From: Catellatospora citrea
Lineage (GTDB): Bacteria; Actinomycetota; Actinomycetes; Mycobacteriales; Micromonosporaceae
Assembly (NCBI RefSeq): GCF_003610235.1
Contig: NZ_RAPR01000001.1
Coordinates: 8,370,001 to 8,434,000 of the forward strand
DNA length: 64,000 nt
Direction of reading: 5' to 3'
Every line of letters begins with the position of its first letter. Position 1 is the stretch's first letter. Shown here one piece after another: positions 33,957 to 42,750 of this stretch. The position numbers and the translations under genes are program-made. A model generated the notes under the pieces. The model was not told the origin of the DNA. It made no database searches and was given only the letters and a program-made list of their open reading frames with translations.

Positions 33957-34352
33957 ATGGCGCTGATGCGGATAGGCGAGCTCGCCGCTGCCGCCGGCGT
34001 GAGCAACCGGACCGTCGACTTCTACACCAACCTCGGGCTGATCACCCCGGCCTCGCGCACCACCGGCGGCTTCCGGCTGTACGACCCGGCGACCGTCGAG
34101 CAGATCGCCACGGTGCAGCGGCTGGAGTCCAGCGGTATGGCTCTCGACGACATCGCGGCTCACCTGCAGGGCGCGGGCGCGGCCGACCTGGTCACCGCGC
34201 TCGCGCGGCTGGACCAGGACCTGACGGCCCTGCGTGCGCTGGCCGAGACCGCCGCCGGAACCGCGCACGGCCTCGCCACGACGCTCGCCGTACGCGCCAA
34301 CCAGCTGCTGGCCGCCGCGGCGGAGCTGCTGTCCACGATGCCGCCATCCTGA
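33957..34352 (+). CDS. MerR-family transcriptional regulator
   Basis: 131 residues. N-terminal winged helix MRIGELAAAAGVSNRTVDFYTNLGLITPASRTTGGFRLYDPATVEQI, then a coiled-coil dimerisation helix and a short C-terminal tail without Cys or His pairs, so metal sensing is unlikely. ATG with GAGGCAG upstream. The 257-bp gap before it (33700-33956) holds CTAACACGTGAAACTGTACGGTTG, a possible MerR-type promoter with AACTGTACGGTT dyad, and otherwise nothing I recognise. Confidence 0.85.
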   Translation: MALMRIGELAAAAGVSNRTVDFYTNLGLITPASRTTGGFRLYDPATVEQIATVQRLESSGMALDDIAAHLQGAGAADLVTALARLDQDLTALRALAETAAGTAHGLATTLAVRANQLLAAAAELLSTMPPS

Positions 34353-34433
34353 GCGGCCGAACGGGCGACCGCCGCCGTTCGCTCGATACGCACAGGGGCC
34401 GCGCCGCCGACCGTGCTGGGCTATGGTGCCGCG

Positions 34434-35420
34434 ATGAGCGAACCGTCCGTCCAGGACCGTCCCACCCTGCGTGCGCGGCTCGGGCGGCCCGCGAGCCGTA
34501 CGGTCGTCGCCTTCGCGCTGCTGGCCGCGCTCGGCAGCGCCCTGTTCGCGGCGAGCATCGCGAGCTGGGCCGCGTGGTGGACGATGCGGCCGCTGACCAA
34601 GGCCGAGGCCGTCGAGGTGCTCACCGAGCTGATGCCGGGCACCGACATCACCGCGTACCTCAGCCCGGAGCCGGACTCGGTGTTCGTCATGTACGGCGAG
34701 CCCGTCACCTGGCAGCGTGTGGACACGCTGCTGTTCGGCGACGGTGGCGAGTACGGCCTGGCCGGGATCGGCGGATCGCTGGGCCGCGACGTCGGCCCCG
34801 GCGAGCAGAAGCAGGTCCTCGACGGCGTCGTCGAGCGGCTGCGGGCGGGCGGCTGGACCGTCGGATACCCCAAGGTGACCTTCCTGGATCCGTGCGGAGC
34901 GGGCTGCGATCCCGACACCGCCGCGCGCGAGACCGTGCTCTACGCCGGTCGCGGCGATCAGGTCGTGTCCGTGAGCGGCTTCGCCGCGGGCAGCCGTGGC
35001 AGCAACGGCTTCGGCATAACCCTGACCCGGCCCACCCCGGTGGCCGTGTATCCCGCCGCGGTCGTCGCCGCGCTGGCCGGCGCGCTGGCCGGCTGGTTGC
35101 TGTTCGCCTGGGCGAGCCGCCGCACCGCGTCGCGTGGCGCCGGGGTCACCAAGACGCTGTTCGGATTCGCGATGTTCCTGTGGTGGGCGCCCATCGTGCT
35201 GACCGCGCCGCAGATGCTGCGACATCACCTGGGGGAGTACCACTACTCCTGGCACCCGCTGTGGGAGTGGCTGGGCCTGCCTGCGTTCAGCCTGCTGTTT
35301 CTGGGCGGCCTGGCGCTCGCGCTGCTCGCGCTCGCCGTCGCGGCACTGCCGACCCGGCGGGTGCGCCAGCACGACGTCCTACCGCATCCTGACCCGGACA
35401 GCGCCGTCGCGCCGGCCTGA
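34434..35420 (+). CDS. Membrane protein of unknown function
   Basis: 328 residues from ATG 34434, probably leaderless (TATGGT about 11 bp upstream, no Shine-Dalgarno). One N-terminal helix (TVVAFALLAALGSALFAASIASWAAWW), an extracytoplasmic domain about 45-195 with CGAGCD, then four helices. I do not recognise the family. Follows the MerR gene by 81 bp but probably has its own promoter. Confidence 0.6.
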   Translation: MSEPSVQDRPTLRARLGRPASRTVVAFALLAALGSALFAASIASWAAWWTMRPLTKAEAVEVLTELMPGTDITAYLSPEPDSVFVMYGEPVTWQRVDTLLFGDGGEYGLAGIGGSLGRDVGPGEQKQVLDGVVERLRAGGWTVGYPKVTFLDPCGAGCDPDTAARETVLYAGRGDQVVSVSGFAAGSRGSNGFGITLTRPTPVAVYPAAVVAALAGALAGWLLFAWASRRTASRGAGVTKTLFGFAMFLWWAPIVLTAPQMLRHHLGEYHYSWHPLWEWLGLPAFSLLFLGGLALALLALAVAALPTRRVRQHDVLPHPDPDSAVAPA

Positions 35421-35512
35421 CCAGTCCGCTGCGGATCGGCCGGCGGCGGTGGCGGTCAGCCGTCACGGCGACCGGTCACCGCCGCTGCCGCGGTCGCCCC
35501 GCGCGCGGCGGC

Positions 35513-35713
35513 TCACTCGACCGCCTGCGGTGCGGCCGGCTCGGGCACGTCCCCGGACGCGCGGACAGCGGCCTGGTGCACGGCTTTGCGCTCGTGTTTG
35601 GCGCGCCGCTCCCAGGCGTCCCACATGCCGTGCGCCACGGCGTTGCGGATGATCCAGTAGATGATGAACAGCCCTGCCACGGCCCAGAAGAACCGGCTCC
35701 AGCCATCTGCCAT
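35513..35713 (-). CDS. Small single-pass membrane protein
   Basis: 66 residues: MADGWSRFFWAVAGLFIIYW forms one membrane helix, followed by a charged helix (WDAWERRAKHERKAVHQAAV) and an Ala/Pro-rich tail. Function unknown. Between the convergent unknown membrane protein gene and the cupin gene on the same strand. Confidence 0.6.
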   Translation of the reverse strand: MADGWSRFFWAVAGLFIIYWIIRNAVAHGMWDAWERRAKHERKAVHQAAVRASGDVPEPAAPQAVE

Positions 35714-35749
35714 GGCCCCACCGTATTCGCTGCGGTCAACGTCTGCCGG

Positions 35750-36151
35750 TCAGGCCGTGGGCGGCTCGTCACGGCCTGCCTCCTCGGCGGCCTCGGCCTG
35801 CTCCTTGGTGGCGTGCACCGCGCCGTCGGCGTGGTCCGGCGGGCCGTACACGGTGTAGAGCACCAGTGGGTTCGCCCCGGTGTTGCGGAAGTTGTGCCGG
35901 GTGCCGGCGGGCACGACCACCAGTTCGCCCTGCGCCACGGGCCGCGTCTGCCCGGCGACGTCGGCCTCGCCGGTCCCGCTGACGAACGTCAGGATCTGGT
36001 CGGTGCCGGGGTGGACCTCGTCGCCGATCTCGCCGCCCGGCGGGATGGTCATGATGACGAGCTGGGTGTGCTCGCCGGTCCACAGCACGCGCCGGAAGTC
36101 GGCGCTCTGCTCGGCCACGGTCGCGATGGTGAAATGGATGATGTCGGTCAT
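35750..36151 (-). CDS. Cupin-domain protein
   Basis: 133 residues. Cupin motif 1 IPPGGEIGDEVHPGTDQILTFVSGTGEADVAG and motif 2 VVVPAGTRHNFRNTG, with His/Glu/His metal-ligand positions. A small mannose-6-phosphate-isomerase-like cupin; substrate unknown. C-terminal tail is acidic and Ala-rich. Sits downstream of the SigB/F-type sigma gene on the same strand but 77 bp apart... separate transcription is possible. Confidence 0.82.
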   Translation of the reverse strand: MTDIIHFTIATVAEQSADFRRVLWTGEHTQLVIMTIPPGGEIGDEVHPGTDQILTFVSGTGEADVAGQTRPVAQGELVVVPAGTRHNFRNTGANPLVLYTVYGPPDHADGAVHATKEQAEAAEEAGRDEPPTA

Positions 36152-36228
36152 CGAAGCTGCTCCTTCGCCGGTTTCTGGTGTCTACCCTTCGCCCCGGATC
36201 TTCAATCCTGCCAGGTGGGTGGTCCGGG

Positions 36229-37089
36229 TCATGCCATCAGCCGCAGCCGGGACAGCGTGCGGGACAGCAGCCGTGAGATGTGCATCTGCGACAGGCCCAG
36301 CTGTGCCGCGATCTGCGACTGGGTCAGCTCCGCGTCGAAACGCAGCTCGATGATGCGCCGGTCGCGCTCGGACAGGCGGGACAGGCGGTGCCGCAGCAGC
36401 ATCCGGTTCTCGACCGACGCCAGGGCGGGATCCCGGACGCCGAGCATGTCGGTCAGCTGCCCGTCCTGCTCCCCGTCGAGGTCCGTGCGGGGCTGGTCCA
36501 GCGACAGCAGCCGGTAGGAGTGGGCGGCCAGGCGGGCCACGCCCACCTCCTGCTCGCTGATCCCGAGTCGTTCGGCCAGCAACCCCGTGCTGGGTGGGCG
36601 CAGCAGTTCGTGGGTCAGCTCGTCGGTCACCACGGTGAGCTCCCGGTACAGCTCCTGGATGCGGCGGGGCACCCGGATGTCCCAGGTGGTGTCGCGGAAG
36701 TGCCGCCGGATCTCCCCGAGGATGGTGGGGAACGCATAGCCGATGAAGGGGACGCCACGGCCGGGGTCATACCTGTCGACCGCTTTGATCAGCCCGATGA
36801 CCGCGGCCTGGGTGATGTCGTCGAGGGGTTCGCCGTAGTTGCGGAACCTGCGGGCGAGAAAGCCGGCCATGGGCAGATACCACTCGATGGCGCGGCCCCG
36901 TGCGCCTGCGCGGGCGGGGTGCCCGGCAGGTATCGCGTGCAGCAACACCAGCAGGGGATCGGCCTCGCTCGACCGCCCCAGGTCCGCTTCCGCGCTGGTC
37001 CCGGCCCGGGCCCGTGGTCGCGGCTGCCATTGCTCGGGTCGCGCCGGTGGCCGGAGGGGTCTGGTGGTGACGTGCCTGTTGGTGACCAT
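36229..37089 (-). CDS. SigB/SigF/SigG-type alternative sigma factor
   Basis: 286 residues. After an Arg/Pro-rich N-terminus: region 2 AGFLARRFRNYGEPLDDITQAAVIGLIKAVDRYDPGRGVPFIGYAFPTILGEIRRHFRDTTW (in outline), region 3 about 155-215, region 4 LSERDRRIIELRFDAELTQSQIAAQLGLSQMHISRLLSRTLSRLR. Belongs to the group that controls general stress and differentiation and is usually held by an anti-sigma kinase; none is encoded next to it. The PP2C phosphatase gene at 1604-2812 is of the type that acts in such pathways, but any link is speculation. Confidence 0.9.
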   Translation of the reverse strand: MVTNRHVTTRPLRPPARPEQWQPRPRARAGTSAEADLGRSSEADPLLVLLHAIPAGHPARAGARGRAIEWYLPMAGFLARRFRNYGEPLDDITQAAVIGLIKAVDRYDPGRGVPFIGYAFPTILGEIRRHFRDTTWDIRVPRRIQELYRELTVVTDELTHELLRPPSTGLLAERLGISEQEVGVARLAAHSYRLLSLDQPRTDLDGEQDGQLTDMLGVRDPALASVENRMLLRHRLSRLSERDRRIIELRFDAELTQSQIAAQLGLSQMHISRLLSRTLSRLRLMA

Positions 37090-37182
37090 GTTCGACCTCG
37101 TGACCTGTCGTTGATGTGGCGGAGCAGTCGCCGGTCGGACACCTCGGCGAATCAGGAAGGTTGAACGGCGCTGCGTCGGTGC

Positions 37183-37836
37183 TTAGCGGAGCCAGGCGGC
37201 CCGTCGCACCAGCGGCGTCGTGGACCATGCCCGGCCGAGGCCGAGGGTGTCTCCGGCGTCGAGCAGGGCCAGGACGATCAGGATCGCCGCGTAGACGAGG
37301 TGTTCGTCCAGGAACGGGTTGCTGGTCGGCGGGAGGACGGCCGCCCACATCAGGACGGTGAGCGCGGCGCCGCCGGTCGCGGCCGGTCGCATCGCGATGC
37401 CGAGGATCAGGGTGCCGCCGATGGCGAGCAGCGCGGCCATGAACAGAACATCGGTCAGGTAACCGCCGGCGATCGGCTGGAAGAGCCCGCTGAACGGGCC
37501 CTTGGCCGAGGAGAGGAAGCCCTGTGTGGGGCTGCCGCCGTTGAGCACGGACTTCGCCGGCGCGGTGGCCGATCCCCAGCCGAACAGTTTGTCCAGGAAC
37601 GCCCATAGGAAGATCCAGCCGAGCGCGATCCGGATGCCGGCGAGCAGGTAACGCACGGCCGGGGATTGCTCATGCAGGACCGGCGCGACCGGTGGCAGTG
37701 CGTGCCTGCCGGTCGGTGCCGCATGTCTGCTGTCGGCGGCCCTGCGGGCGGCGGTGTCCGGCACCATCAGGAGCGGAGCGGTGCTGGGCATGGGGGTGCC
37801 GTTGATGCTGTCGTGATCGTTGGCGATGTCGCCCAT
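37183..37836 (-). CDS. DoxX-family membrane protein
   Basis: 217 residues from ATG 37836 (AAGGA 11 bases upstream; GTG 37845 is an alternative). A 60-residue polar N-terminus, then four helices: [67 protein letters not shown] and [17 protein letters not shown]. Matches the DoxX/DoxD type, related to thiosulfate:quinone oxidoreductase subunits and redox-linked membrane proteins. Precedes the sigma gene by 93 bp on the same strand. Confidence 0.82.
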   Translation of the reverse strand: MGDIANDHDSINGTPMPSTAPLLMVPDTAARRAADSRHAAPTGRHALPPVAPVLHEQSPAVRYLLAGIRIALGWIFLWAFLDKLFGWGSATAPAKSVLNGGSPTQGFLSSAKGPFSGLFQPIAGGYLTDVLFMAALLAIGGTLILGIAMRPAATGGAALTVLMWAAVLPPTSNPFLDEHLVYAAILIVLALLDAGDTLGLGRAWSTTPLVRRAAWLR

Positions 37837-37845
37837 CGCGCTCAC

Positions 37846-38204
37846 GTTCCTTCTGCGGCTTGCGGATCAGTCTCCCGCGGCGTGAGCGCACGCGGGAGTG
37901 TTAGCGGTGGCGACGACCGTGCCGGGAGGACCGCCGAGGTGCGGCGGCTAGAGGAATTCCGGCCGGGAGCGGGTCGTGGGTGGGCGGCGGCGGAGGACAG
38001 CCACCGGGGACCCGGGCGACATCACACACCGTACGCCCTTTTTCCCTCAGGCGTAAGGACGGCCCTGGCCGGGGCAGACGCGGCTGTGCCGGGTCCGAGG
38101 CGTACGCTTGAGCTGTCGCTCAGGACCTCGGTGGCCGCCCGCAACATCTACCTACCAGGGACTGCCTGCGCGATCGGGGCAAGCGGTCCTGGACGAGGAC
38201 GATC
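37846..38204. other. 359-bp gap upstream of pyrophosphatase region
   Basis: No convincing gene. Must hold the DoxX promoter on the minus strand and the pyrophosphatase promoter on the plus strand. A locally less GC-rich patch around 38020-38060 (CCCTTTTTCCCTCAGGCGTAAGG) is the only distinctive sequence. Confidence 0.4.
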
Positions 38205-38324
38205 ATGTCCACTGCATCCGGCGGAAACGCCGACGCCCCATCACCGGTCGACCCGCAACGGCTGGTGCTCGCCGCTACGCGAGCCGCCCGAGTCGCCCAG
38301 GCCGTGGCCGACGGCGCCCGCTGA
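38205..38324 (+). CDS. Possible 39-residue small protein upstream of pyrophosphatase
   Basis: ATG 38205 preceded by GAGGACGATC, ending at TGA 38322-38324, 13 bp before the pyrophosphatase ATG. Polar N-terminus ([18 protein letters not shown]) and an Ala/Arg amphipathic helix ([19 protein letters not shown]). Its end supplies the GAGGTG that can serve as the Shine-Dalgarno of the pyrophosphatase, so the two may be coupled. Unrecognised; it may instead be a regulatory upstream frame. Confidence 0.35.
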   Translation: MSTASGGNADAPSPVDPQRLVLAATRAARVAQAVADGAR

Positions 38325-38337
38325 GGTGACCACGGGC

Positions 38338-38832
38338 ATGGAGTTCGACGTCACCATCGAGATCCCCAAAGGGACTCGCAACAAGTACGTGATGGACCGC
38401 CGCTCCGGCCGTATCAGGCTGGATCGCACCCTGTTCACCGCCACGCAGTATCCGGCCGACTACGGCTTCATCGAGCAGACCCTCGGCGAGGACACCGACC
38501 CCCTCGACGCCTTGGTGCTCGTGCAGGAGCCGACCTTTCCCGGCTGTGTCATCCGGTGCCGGGCGATCGGCATGTTCCGCATGCGCGACGAGAAGGGACC
38601 CGACCTCAAGGTCCTGTGCGTCCCCACAGCCGATCCACGCCTGGCCCACCTGGTCGACATCACCGACCTGGAACACTTCCACAAGCTCGAGATCGAGCAC
38701 TTCTTCAAGGTCTACCAGGATCTCGAACCGGGCAAGAGCGCCGACACCGAGGGCGGGGTCTGGGCGGGCCGCGATGAGGCCCAGGCGGAGGTCATGCGCT
38801 CGCAGGAGCGCGCTCGCCCGGCCGCCGCATGA
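38338..38832 (+). CDS. ppa: Inorganic pyrophosphatase, family I
   Basis: 164 residues. [54 protein letters not shown] (family I signature D-x-D-P-L-D) and [23 protein letters not shown]. Hydrolyses PPi to phosphate in the cytoplasm with Mg2+, pulling biosynthetic reactions forward. ATG 38338 gives the normal start; the frame upstream is not conserved in type. The same-strand frame from 37666 is rejected as an extension. Confidence 0.95.
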   Translation: MEFDVTIEIPKGTRNKYVMDRRSGRIRLDRTLFTATQYPADYGFIEQTLGEDTDPLDALVLVQEPTFPGCVIRCRAIGMFRMRDEKGPDLKVLCVPTADPRLAHLVDITDLEHFHKLEIEHFFKVYQDLEPGKSADTEGGVWAGRDEAQAEVMRSQERARPAAA

Positions 38833-38879
38833 ACCCGGTGCGCCCGACCCGGCGCGACGACTCTCTGCCGTAGGCGGTG

Positions 38880-39527
38880 TCAGTCGCGTCTGCGGGCGCG
38901 CAGGACGGTGTCGTGGAGGCCGTGCCCGTGCCCATGGCCGTGGTCGTGGCCGTCGTGTCCGGTGATCGGGCGGTGCCTGTCCTCGGCGACGAGGATCTCC
39001 CAGCGGTCGGGGTCGAGTCCCGCCGCGACCTCGTCGGCGGTGAAGTGCACGTCGCGGGCGGCGGCGTGAGACACGCCTGGCCGCGGATCCGCCGGGTGGT
39101 GGCCGACGATCAGCAGGGTGCCGCCGGGCGCGACCGCGGCCGCCAGTCGTTCGGCCAGCGACTCGCGGGAGGACGTCGGGTGCACGTAGTGAGAGCAGAC
39201 CAGGTCGAACCGTGCTACGGGCGGGGCCCAGTCGGACAGGTCGGCCTGGAGCCAGTCGATCCGGGCGGCGATCGTGTCGCCGGCAGCCAGCGCGTGCGCG
39301 CGTGCCTTGCGCAGCGCGCCGTCGGCGATGTCCACCGCGGTGACCTGCCAGCCGTGGGCGGCCAGCCAGATCGCTTCGGCTCCCTCGCCGCAGCCCGCGT
39401 CCAGCGCCGTTGCGGGGGTCAGCGCCGAGGTCTCGGCGACCAGGTGCGGGTTGGGCGGCTTCGGGTGGCCCGCGGCGGGGCCGTGGTAGTGGCCTTCCCA
39501 GTACGCCTTGCTGAACTCCTCGGTCAT
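38880..39527 (-). CDS. SAM-dependent methyltransferase with His-rich C-terminal segment
   Basis: 215 residues from ATG 39527 (GGAAGGG upstream). FSKAYWEGHYHGPAAGHPKPPNPHLV, SAM motif ALDAGCGEGAEAIWLA, TAVDIADGAL, GGTLLIVGHHPADPRPG. Near the end, residues 191-205 read HDGHDHGHGHGHGLH, then the fold resumes with DTVLRARRRD. The His-rich stretch is absent from its paralogue at 17447-18121 and could bind Ni, Zn or Co. Divergent from an XRE-cupin regulator 118 bp away, which is the probable controller. Substrate unknown. Confidence 0.83.
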   Translation of the reverse strand: MTEEFSKAYWEGHYHGPAAGHPKPPNPHLVAETSALTPATALDAGCGEGAEAIWLAAHGWQVTAVDIADGALRKARAHALAAGDTIAARIDWLQADLSDWAPPVARFDLVCSHYVHPTSSRESLAERLAAAVAPGGTLLIVGHHPADPRPGVSHAAARDVHFTADEVAAGLDPDRWEILVAEDRHRPITGHDGHDHGHGHGHGLHDTVLRARRRD

Positions 39528-39645
39528 GACGTTCCCTTCCGCGTGTGCGTCGACCCTGGTCACGGTGGGCCGTGGCCAGGTCCCAACCATGCGAGCCGAG
39601 CGGCCGCATTCGCAAATCCTGTTGCTGATCTGGCAAAGTGGGTGC

Positions 39646-40239
39646 ATGGACGACGATCTTGATCAAGCCCTCGGTGCGGTCGGTCCCCGGCTGCGCGCAC
39701 TGCGCCAGCAGCGGGAGACCACGCTGGCCGACCTGTCGACGGCGACCGGGATCTCGGTGAGCACCCTGTCCCGGCTGGAGTCCGGCTCCCGCAAACCGAC
39801 CCTCGAACTGCTGCTGCCGCTGGCCAGGGCACACGGGGTCACGCTCGACGAGCTCGTCGACGCCCCGCCGACCGGCGATCCGCGCATTCACCTGCGCCCG
39901 GTCACCCGGCATGGGATGACCATGCTGCCGCTGACCCGCCGGGCGGGCGGCATCCAGGCGTACAAGCTGGTGATCCCCGCCGACAGCCGCCGCCGGAACC
40001 CGGAGCCCAAGACCCACGAGGGCTACGAATGGCTGTACGTCCTCAACGGCCGGCTGCGGATGGTGCTGGGCGAGCAGGACATCGTGCTCGTGCCCGGTGA
40101 GGCGGCCGAGTTCGACACCCGTGTGCCGCACTGGTTCGGCGCGGCCGACCCCGAGCCGGTCGAGTTCCTCAGCCTGTTCGGCACCCAGGGCGAACGCGCG
40201 CACCTGCGGGCCCGGCCGAAGCCGAAGGGCGTCGCCTGA
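39646..40239 (+). CDS. XRE-family regulator with C-terminal cupin domain
   Basis: 197 residues from ATG 39646, with no Shine-Dalgarno and so probably leaderless. HTH: LRALRQQRETTLADLSTATGISVSTLSRLESGSRKPTLELLLPLARAHGVTLDELV. Cupin about 100-185: KTHEGYEWLYVLNGRLRMVLGEQDIVLVPGEAAEFDTRVPHWFG, a small-molecule sensing domain. Divergent from the His-rich methyltransferase gene, its likely target. Confidence 0.9.
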   Translation: MDDDLDQALGAVGPRLRALRQQRETTLADLSTATGISVSTLSRLESGSRKPTLELLLPLARAHGVTLDELVDAPPTGDPRIHLRPVTRHGMTMLPLTRRAGGIQAYKLVIPADSRRRNPEPKTHEGYEWLYVLNGRLRMVLGEQDIVLVPGEAAEFDTRVPHWFGAADPEPVEFLSLFGTQGERAHLRARPKPKGVA

Positions 40240-40288
40240 TCCGGCGTCGAGATCGGATCGTGACCGGCATTGCCCCGACCCGTGATCC

Positions 40289-40314
40289 CCTATATTATCT
40301 ATCGAAGTTATAGG
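40289..40314. promoter_or_regulatory. A/T-rich palindrome upstream of Rrf2 gene
   Basis: CCTATA-14 bases-TATAGG in a strikingly A/T-rich patch (TATATTATCTATCGAAGTTATAGG region), 72 bp before the Rrf2 start. Resembles the A/T-rich dyads bound by CymR/IscR-class Rrf2 regulators; probably an autoregulatory operator. Confidence 0.55.
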
Positions 40315-40385
40315 ATTAGGCGGACATCGCATGCTGCGCGCGCCTGCTGCCGGCCGTGCCGTCACGAGCAGGAATCCATGGGGCC

Positions 40386-40850
40386 GTGCACATCTCAGCG
40401 CGACACGACTATGCGGTGCAGGCCATGCTGGCCATCGCCGCGGCGGGCGGTGGTCCGGTGAAGACGAGCGATCTGGCCGCCATGCAGGGCATACCCGTCA
40501 GCTATCTGCCGTCGATCCTCGCCGACCTGCGGCGCGCGGAGCTGCTCAGCAGCCGCCCCGGCACGGACGGCGGGTTCAGCCTGGCCCGGCAGCTGGAGCA
40601 GATCAGCGTGGGCGACATCATGCGGGCGGTCAGCGGGGCACTGGCCAGTGTCCGCGGCCGGCCGCCGCACACCATCACGTACACGGGTGCGGCCACCGCC
40701 CTGCCCGGACTCTGGCAGTCGGTCCACACGTTCACCAGTGACCTGCTGGACAGCACCACACTGCGCGACCTGCTCGGCGACGCTCAGGCGGCCGGGCCGC
40801 GAACCGATCGCGACACCACGGCGGACGGCGCCACCGGGCACCGCCCATGA
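40386..40850 (+). CDS. Rrf2-family transcriptional regulator without Fe-S cysteines
   Basis: 154 residues from GTG 40386, giving the family start HISARHDYAVQAMLAIA; HTH VKTSDLAAMQGIPVSYLPSILADLRRAELLSSRPGTDGGFSLAR. The protein has no Cys at all, so it cannot hold the Fe-S cluster of IscR or NsrR; CymR, the cysteine-metabolism repressor, is of this kind. It converges on the sulfate transport operon, which supports a role in sulfur control by association only. Confidence 0.85.
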   Translation: MHISARHDYAVQAMLAIAAAGGGPVKTSDLAAMQGIPVSYLPSILADLRRAELLSSRPGTDGGFSLARQLEQISVGDIMRAVSGALASVRGRPPHTITYTGAATALPGLWQSVHTFTSDLLDSTTLRDLLGDAQAAGPRTDRDTTADGATGHRP

Positions 40851-40872
40851 CCGTGGCGCGGCGGACCACCGC

Positions 40873-40935
40873 GCACGGGGGCCTCCGGGAGATGGCGCGT
40901 CAGGACCGTGCCATACCGCCCGGAGGCCTCCGTGC
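40873..40935. terminator. Hairpin between Rrf2 gene and sulfate operon
   Basis: 17-bp arms (40873-40889 and 40919-40935) with one mismatch, GCACGG.GGCCTCCGGG, loop 29 bases. Placed between convergent genes, so it may stop both. Confidence 0.65.
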
Positions 40936-40942
40936 CGCGGCG

Positions 40943-41926
40943 TCAGACCGCGCCGAGCAATCTGGGCTGCCCGACCGTCGCGGCGACCTCGGGCGCGACG
41001 CGCACCTGCACCTCGGAACCGACCTGCAGGTCCAGGGACAGGAACTCGTTGCGGGTCAGGGTGACCGTGACCAGCTGCTCGCCCACGGCGACCACGACCC
41101 TGATCTCGAAGCCGACCCGGGTGATCCGCGTGATGCGGCCCGGGACCGCGTCCGGCTCGCTGCCGCCGGTCAGCAGCTGCAGGTCGTGCGGGCGCACCAG
41201 GCGGTCGCCCAGCTCGGTGACCGGGCCGAGGAAGCGCATGACGAAGTCGTTGGCGGGGGAGTCGTACAGCTCGTCGGGCGACCCGATCTGCTCCACGCGG
41301 CCCTCGTTGATCACCACGATCTCGTCGGCGACCTCCAGGGCCTCCTCCTGATCGTGCGTGACGAAGACCGTCGTCACGTGGACCTCGTCGTGCAGGCGGC
41401 GCAGCCAGTCGCGCAGCTCCTTGCGGACCTTGGCGTCGAGCGCGCCGAACGGCTCGTCGAGCAGCAGCACGGTCGGCTGCACGGCGAGCGCGCGGGCCAG
41501 TGCCATGCGCTGGCGTTGGCCGCCGGACAGCTGCGAGGGCAGCCGGTCGGCGAACTGCGACAGGTGCACGAGATTGAGCAGCTCGTGGACACGCTCGCGG
41601 ATCTCGTCCTTGGGCCGCTTGCGGATCTCCAGTCCGAACGCGACGTTGCGCGCGACCGACAGGTGCTTGAACGCGGCGTAGTGCTGGAACACGAAGCCGA
41701 CGTTGCGCTTCTGCGGCGACAGCTTCGTCGCGTCGACGCCCTCGATCTCGATGCGGCCGCTGTCGGCGGTCTCCAGTCCGGCGATGATGCGCAGCAGCGT
41801 CGACTTGCCGCCGCCGGACGGGCCGAGCAGGGCGGTGAGCTGCCCGGACGGGATGCTCACGGAGACGTTGTCGAGGGCGACGAAGTCCCCGAAGCGCTTG
41901 GAAACGTTGACGATCTCGATACTCAA
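40943..41926 (-). CDS. cysA: Sulfate/thiosulfate ABC transporter ATPase
   Basis: 327 residues from TTG 41926, which overlaps the cysW stop by 4 bp (TTGA) and has GGAAG upstream; the protein then starts [22 protein letters not shown], as CysA proteins do. Walker [11 protein letters not shown]-loop [14 protein letters not shown], signature [15 protein letters not shown], Walker [14 protein letters not shown]-loop [10 protein letters not shown]-terminal TOBE-like domain from about 240. Powers sulfate uptake. Last gene of the operon binding protein-cysT-cysW-cysA. Confidence 0.93.
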   Translation of the reverse strand: MSIEIVNVSKRFGDFVALDNVSVSIPSGQLTALLGPSGGGKSTLLRIIAGLETADSGRIEIEGVDATKLSPQKRNVGFVFQHYAAFKHLSVARNVAFGLEIRKRPKDEIRERVHELLNLVHLSQFADRLPSQLSGGQRQRMALARALAVQPTVLLLDEPFGALDAKVRKELRDWLRRLHDEVHVTTVFVTHDQEEALEVADEIVVINEGRVEQIGSPDELYDSPANDFVMRFLGPVTELGDRLVRPHDLQLLTGGSEPDAVPGRITRITRVGFEIRVVVAVGEQLVTVTLTRNEFLSLDLQVGSEVQVRVAPEVAATVGQPRLLGAV

Positions 41927-42750
41927 CGGTCTTCCTTCGGCCGAATGACTGAGACGATGATGATGCAGGCCACCGCCACCAGGGCGAGCAGGAACGCGGT
42001 GGCGTACGCGCCGCCCTTGTCGAAGTTGAGGTACTTCTCCTCGACGACCAGGGTGGCGGTGCGGGTCTCGCCGAGCACGTTGCCGGACACGACCTTCACC
42101 GCGCCGAACTCGCCGAGCGACCGGGCCAGGCTCAGCACGACGCCGTAGACGACACCCCACTTGATCGACGGCAGCGTGATCCGCCGGAACGTCTGCCAGG
42201 CGTTGGCGCCCAGGCTGCGGGCGGCCTGTTCCTGCTCCTCGCCGACCTCCTCCAGCACGGGCACCACTTCGCGGATCACCAGCGGCAGCGCGACGAACAC
42301 GGTGGCCAGCACGATGCCGGGGGTGGCGAAGATGACCTGGAAGCCCATGCTCTCCAGGCCGGGTCCGAACCAGCCGTTGCGGCCGCCGTAGACGAGCACC
42401 AGGGCGAGGCCGACGACGATCGGCGACACCGACAGGGGCATGTCCAGCAGGGCGCTGAGCAGGCGTTTTCCGGGGAAGTCGTACCGGACGAGCAGCAGCG
42501 AGATGCCGACGCCGAACAGCGTGTTGATGATCACGGCGATGATCGCGACCTGCACCGTGAGGCTGATCGCGTGCACGATGTCGGGATCTTCGAGGATGCC
42601 GTTGATGTTGTCCATGCCGTCGGCGAACGTGTTCTTGCCGACCAGGTACACCGGCCACGCCACCAGGAAGAACAGGTAGGCGATCACCAGCAGGCGGACC
42701 AGGTAGGTGACCGGGCCGCGGCGGGTGCGGGTGCTGGGGTGGCTAGCCAC
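41923..42750 (-). CDS. cysW: Sulfate ABC transporter permease CysW
   Basis: 275 residues, GTG start overlapping the cysT stop by 8 bp. Six helices; [28 protein letters not shown] at the N-terminus and EAA loop [45 protein letters not shown] is the CysW/T signature. Confidence 0.93.
   Translation of the reverse strand: MASHPSTRTRRGPVTYLVRLLVIAYLFFLVAWPVYLVGKNTFADGMDNINGILEDPDIVHAISLTVQVAIIAVIINTLFGVGISLLLVRYDFPGKRLLSALLDMPLSVSPIVVGLALVLVYGGRNGWFGPGLESMGFQVIFATPGIVLATVFVALPLVIREVVPVLEEVGEEQEQAARSLGANAWQTFRRITLPSIKWGVVYGVVLSLARSLGEFGAVKVVSGNVLGETRTATLVVEEKYLNFDKGGAYATAFLLALVAVACIIIVSVIRPKEDR

Noticed and set aside
37666..38337. N-terminal extension of pyrophosphatase
   Set aside because: Family I enzymes start at the [10 protein letters not shown] segment; the upstream frame is low-complexity sequence.
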